From positions 1 to 5,472 of the forward strand of contig CALAZI010000199.1 of assembly GCA_937895955.1 (NCBI GenBank): 5,472 nucleotides of DNA, in the 5' to 3' direction. Positions 5,138 to 5,472 of the stretch are shown in pieces. A program made the translations under genes and the position numbers. The stretch's first letter is position 1, and every line of letters starts with the position of its first letter. Origin of the DNA: an uncultured Alphaproteobacteria bacterium (GTDB lineage: Bacteria > Pseudomonadota > Alphaproteobacteria > Caulobacterales > Parvularculaceae). The notes under the pieces are model-generated. The model saw only the letters and a program-made list of their open reading frames with translations, was not told where the DNA came from and did no database searches.

Positions 5138-5472
5138 TGATTCACCCAGCGAAGCAATTGCGGTTCATAGAACGGCATAGTGTAGGCGGCGACTATAAGC
5201 GCCGCCGCAAGGGCGAGCGTGATCACAACGCGCTTGCCAGGCCGCCGCCCCCTCCAGAACGCCGCGACAATCGCTGCGGCAAGCAGAACGATCGCCGCGC
5301 CCATAAAATAATGTTGAAAACGTGCAAAGAACGCGAGCTTGCCGATAAGAGCCGCGCTTACGCCAAGATTGATCAGGATGAGCGGCAATATGCAACACGA
5401 CGCGCCGATGAACGCCCCGAGGCCTGATAGGGCCCCGCCGCCGGCGATCCATCCGCCTTTTCTGCGCGCTTT
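5134..5472 (-). CDS. merT: MerT-like mercuric ion transporter, 5' end cut by window edge
   Basis: The frame is open from the window edge to the TGA at 5134-5136, giving 112 visible residues (MerT is usually about 116), so only a few N-terminal residues are missing. An internal TTG at 5386-5388 is not the start, because the hallmark of the first helix lies upstream of it. That helix carries GASCCILPLILINLG (23-37), matching the MerT pattern with vicinal cysteines in the membrane that accept Hg(II). Helices 2 (about 56-73) and 3 (about 82-100) follow, making three, as in MerT rather than two-helix MerF. The cytoplasmic loop (WRGRRPGKR, 73-81) has no cysteine, whereas classical MerT has a second cysteine pair there. 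It is probably co-translated with the GDCCVxC gene. No merA, merP or merR is in the window, so mercury specificity is likely but not certain. Confidence 0.82.
   Translation of the reverse strand, partial: KARRKGGWIAGGGALSGLGAFIGASCCILPLILINLGVSAALIGKLAFFARFQHYFMGAAIVLLAAAIVAAFWRGRRPGKRVVITLALAAALIVAAYTMPFYEPQLLRWVNQ

Noticed and set aside
1..5472. Insertion sequences, CRISPR arrays, tRNA or rRNA genes
   Set aside because: No transposase motif, terminal inverted repeats with target duplication, spaced direct repeats or structural RNA consensus could be found.

Overview
The window reads as GC-rich (roughly 60-65% G+C) DNA from an alphaproteobacterium. A rhizobial or methylotroph-type host is my guess from codon use and gene style; nothing in the window proves the taxon. 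It joins two accessory modules: a plasmid- or integrative-element-type maintenance/anti-defence block on the left, and a transport/metal-handling block on the right. No complete insertion sequence, tRNA, rRNA or CRISPR array is visible.

Left block, minus strand, read from about 3250 down to 225. An ArdC-type antirestriction protein (N-terminal ssDNA-binding domain plus an HELGH zincin domain) is followed 15 nt later by a long ParB/RepB/Spo0J-family protein. The parB ribosome binding site abuts the ardC stop codon, so the two form an operon. No ParA is present in the window. Pairs of ArdC-like and large ParB-like proteins are typical of conjugative plasmids and ICEs, including plasmid leading regions, where they help newly transferred DNA establish itself. 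Downstream of parB lie a GC-rich hairpin and about 200 nt with at most a small dubious ORF.

Centre, 3138-3655. This 518-nt divergent intergenic region has no convincing gene but is dense in inverted repeats. The most striking is in the ardC leader: a 12-bp perfect inverted repeat, extendable to 15 pairs, would fold the leader RNA so that the ardC Shine-Dalgarno and start codon are buried. Farther from ardC are an 18-bp perfect palindrome, a 7-bp hairpin followed on the minus strand by ACTTTT, an 8-5-8 operator-like repeat, and an exact TATAAT box ahead of the transporter gene.

Right block. A 404-aa major facilitator superfamily transporter on the plus strand converges on a minus-strand pair. 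That pair is a MerT-like three-helix mercuric transporter, cut by the window edge, and a 70-aa Cys-rich GDCCVxC-domain protein whose ATG overlaps the merT stop (ATGA), which suggests translational coupling. The MerT-like protein keeps the membrane Cys-Cys pair but lacks the second, cytoplasmic cysteine pair of classical MerT. The cysteine-rich partner might supply the missing thiols.
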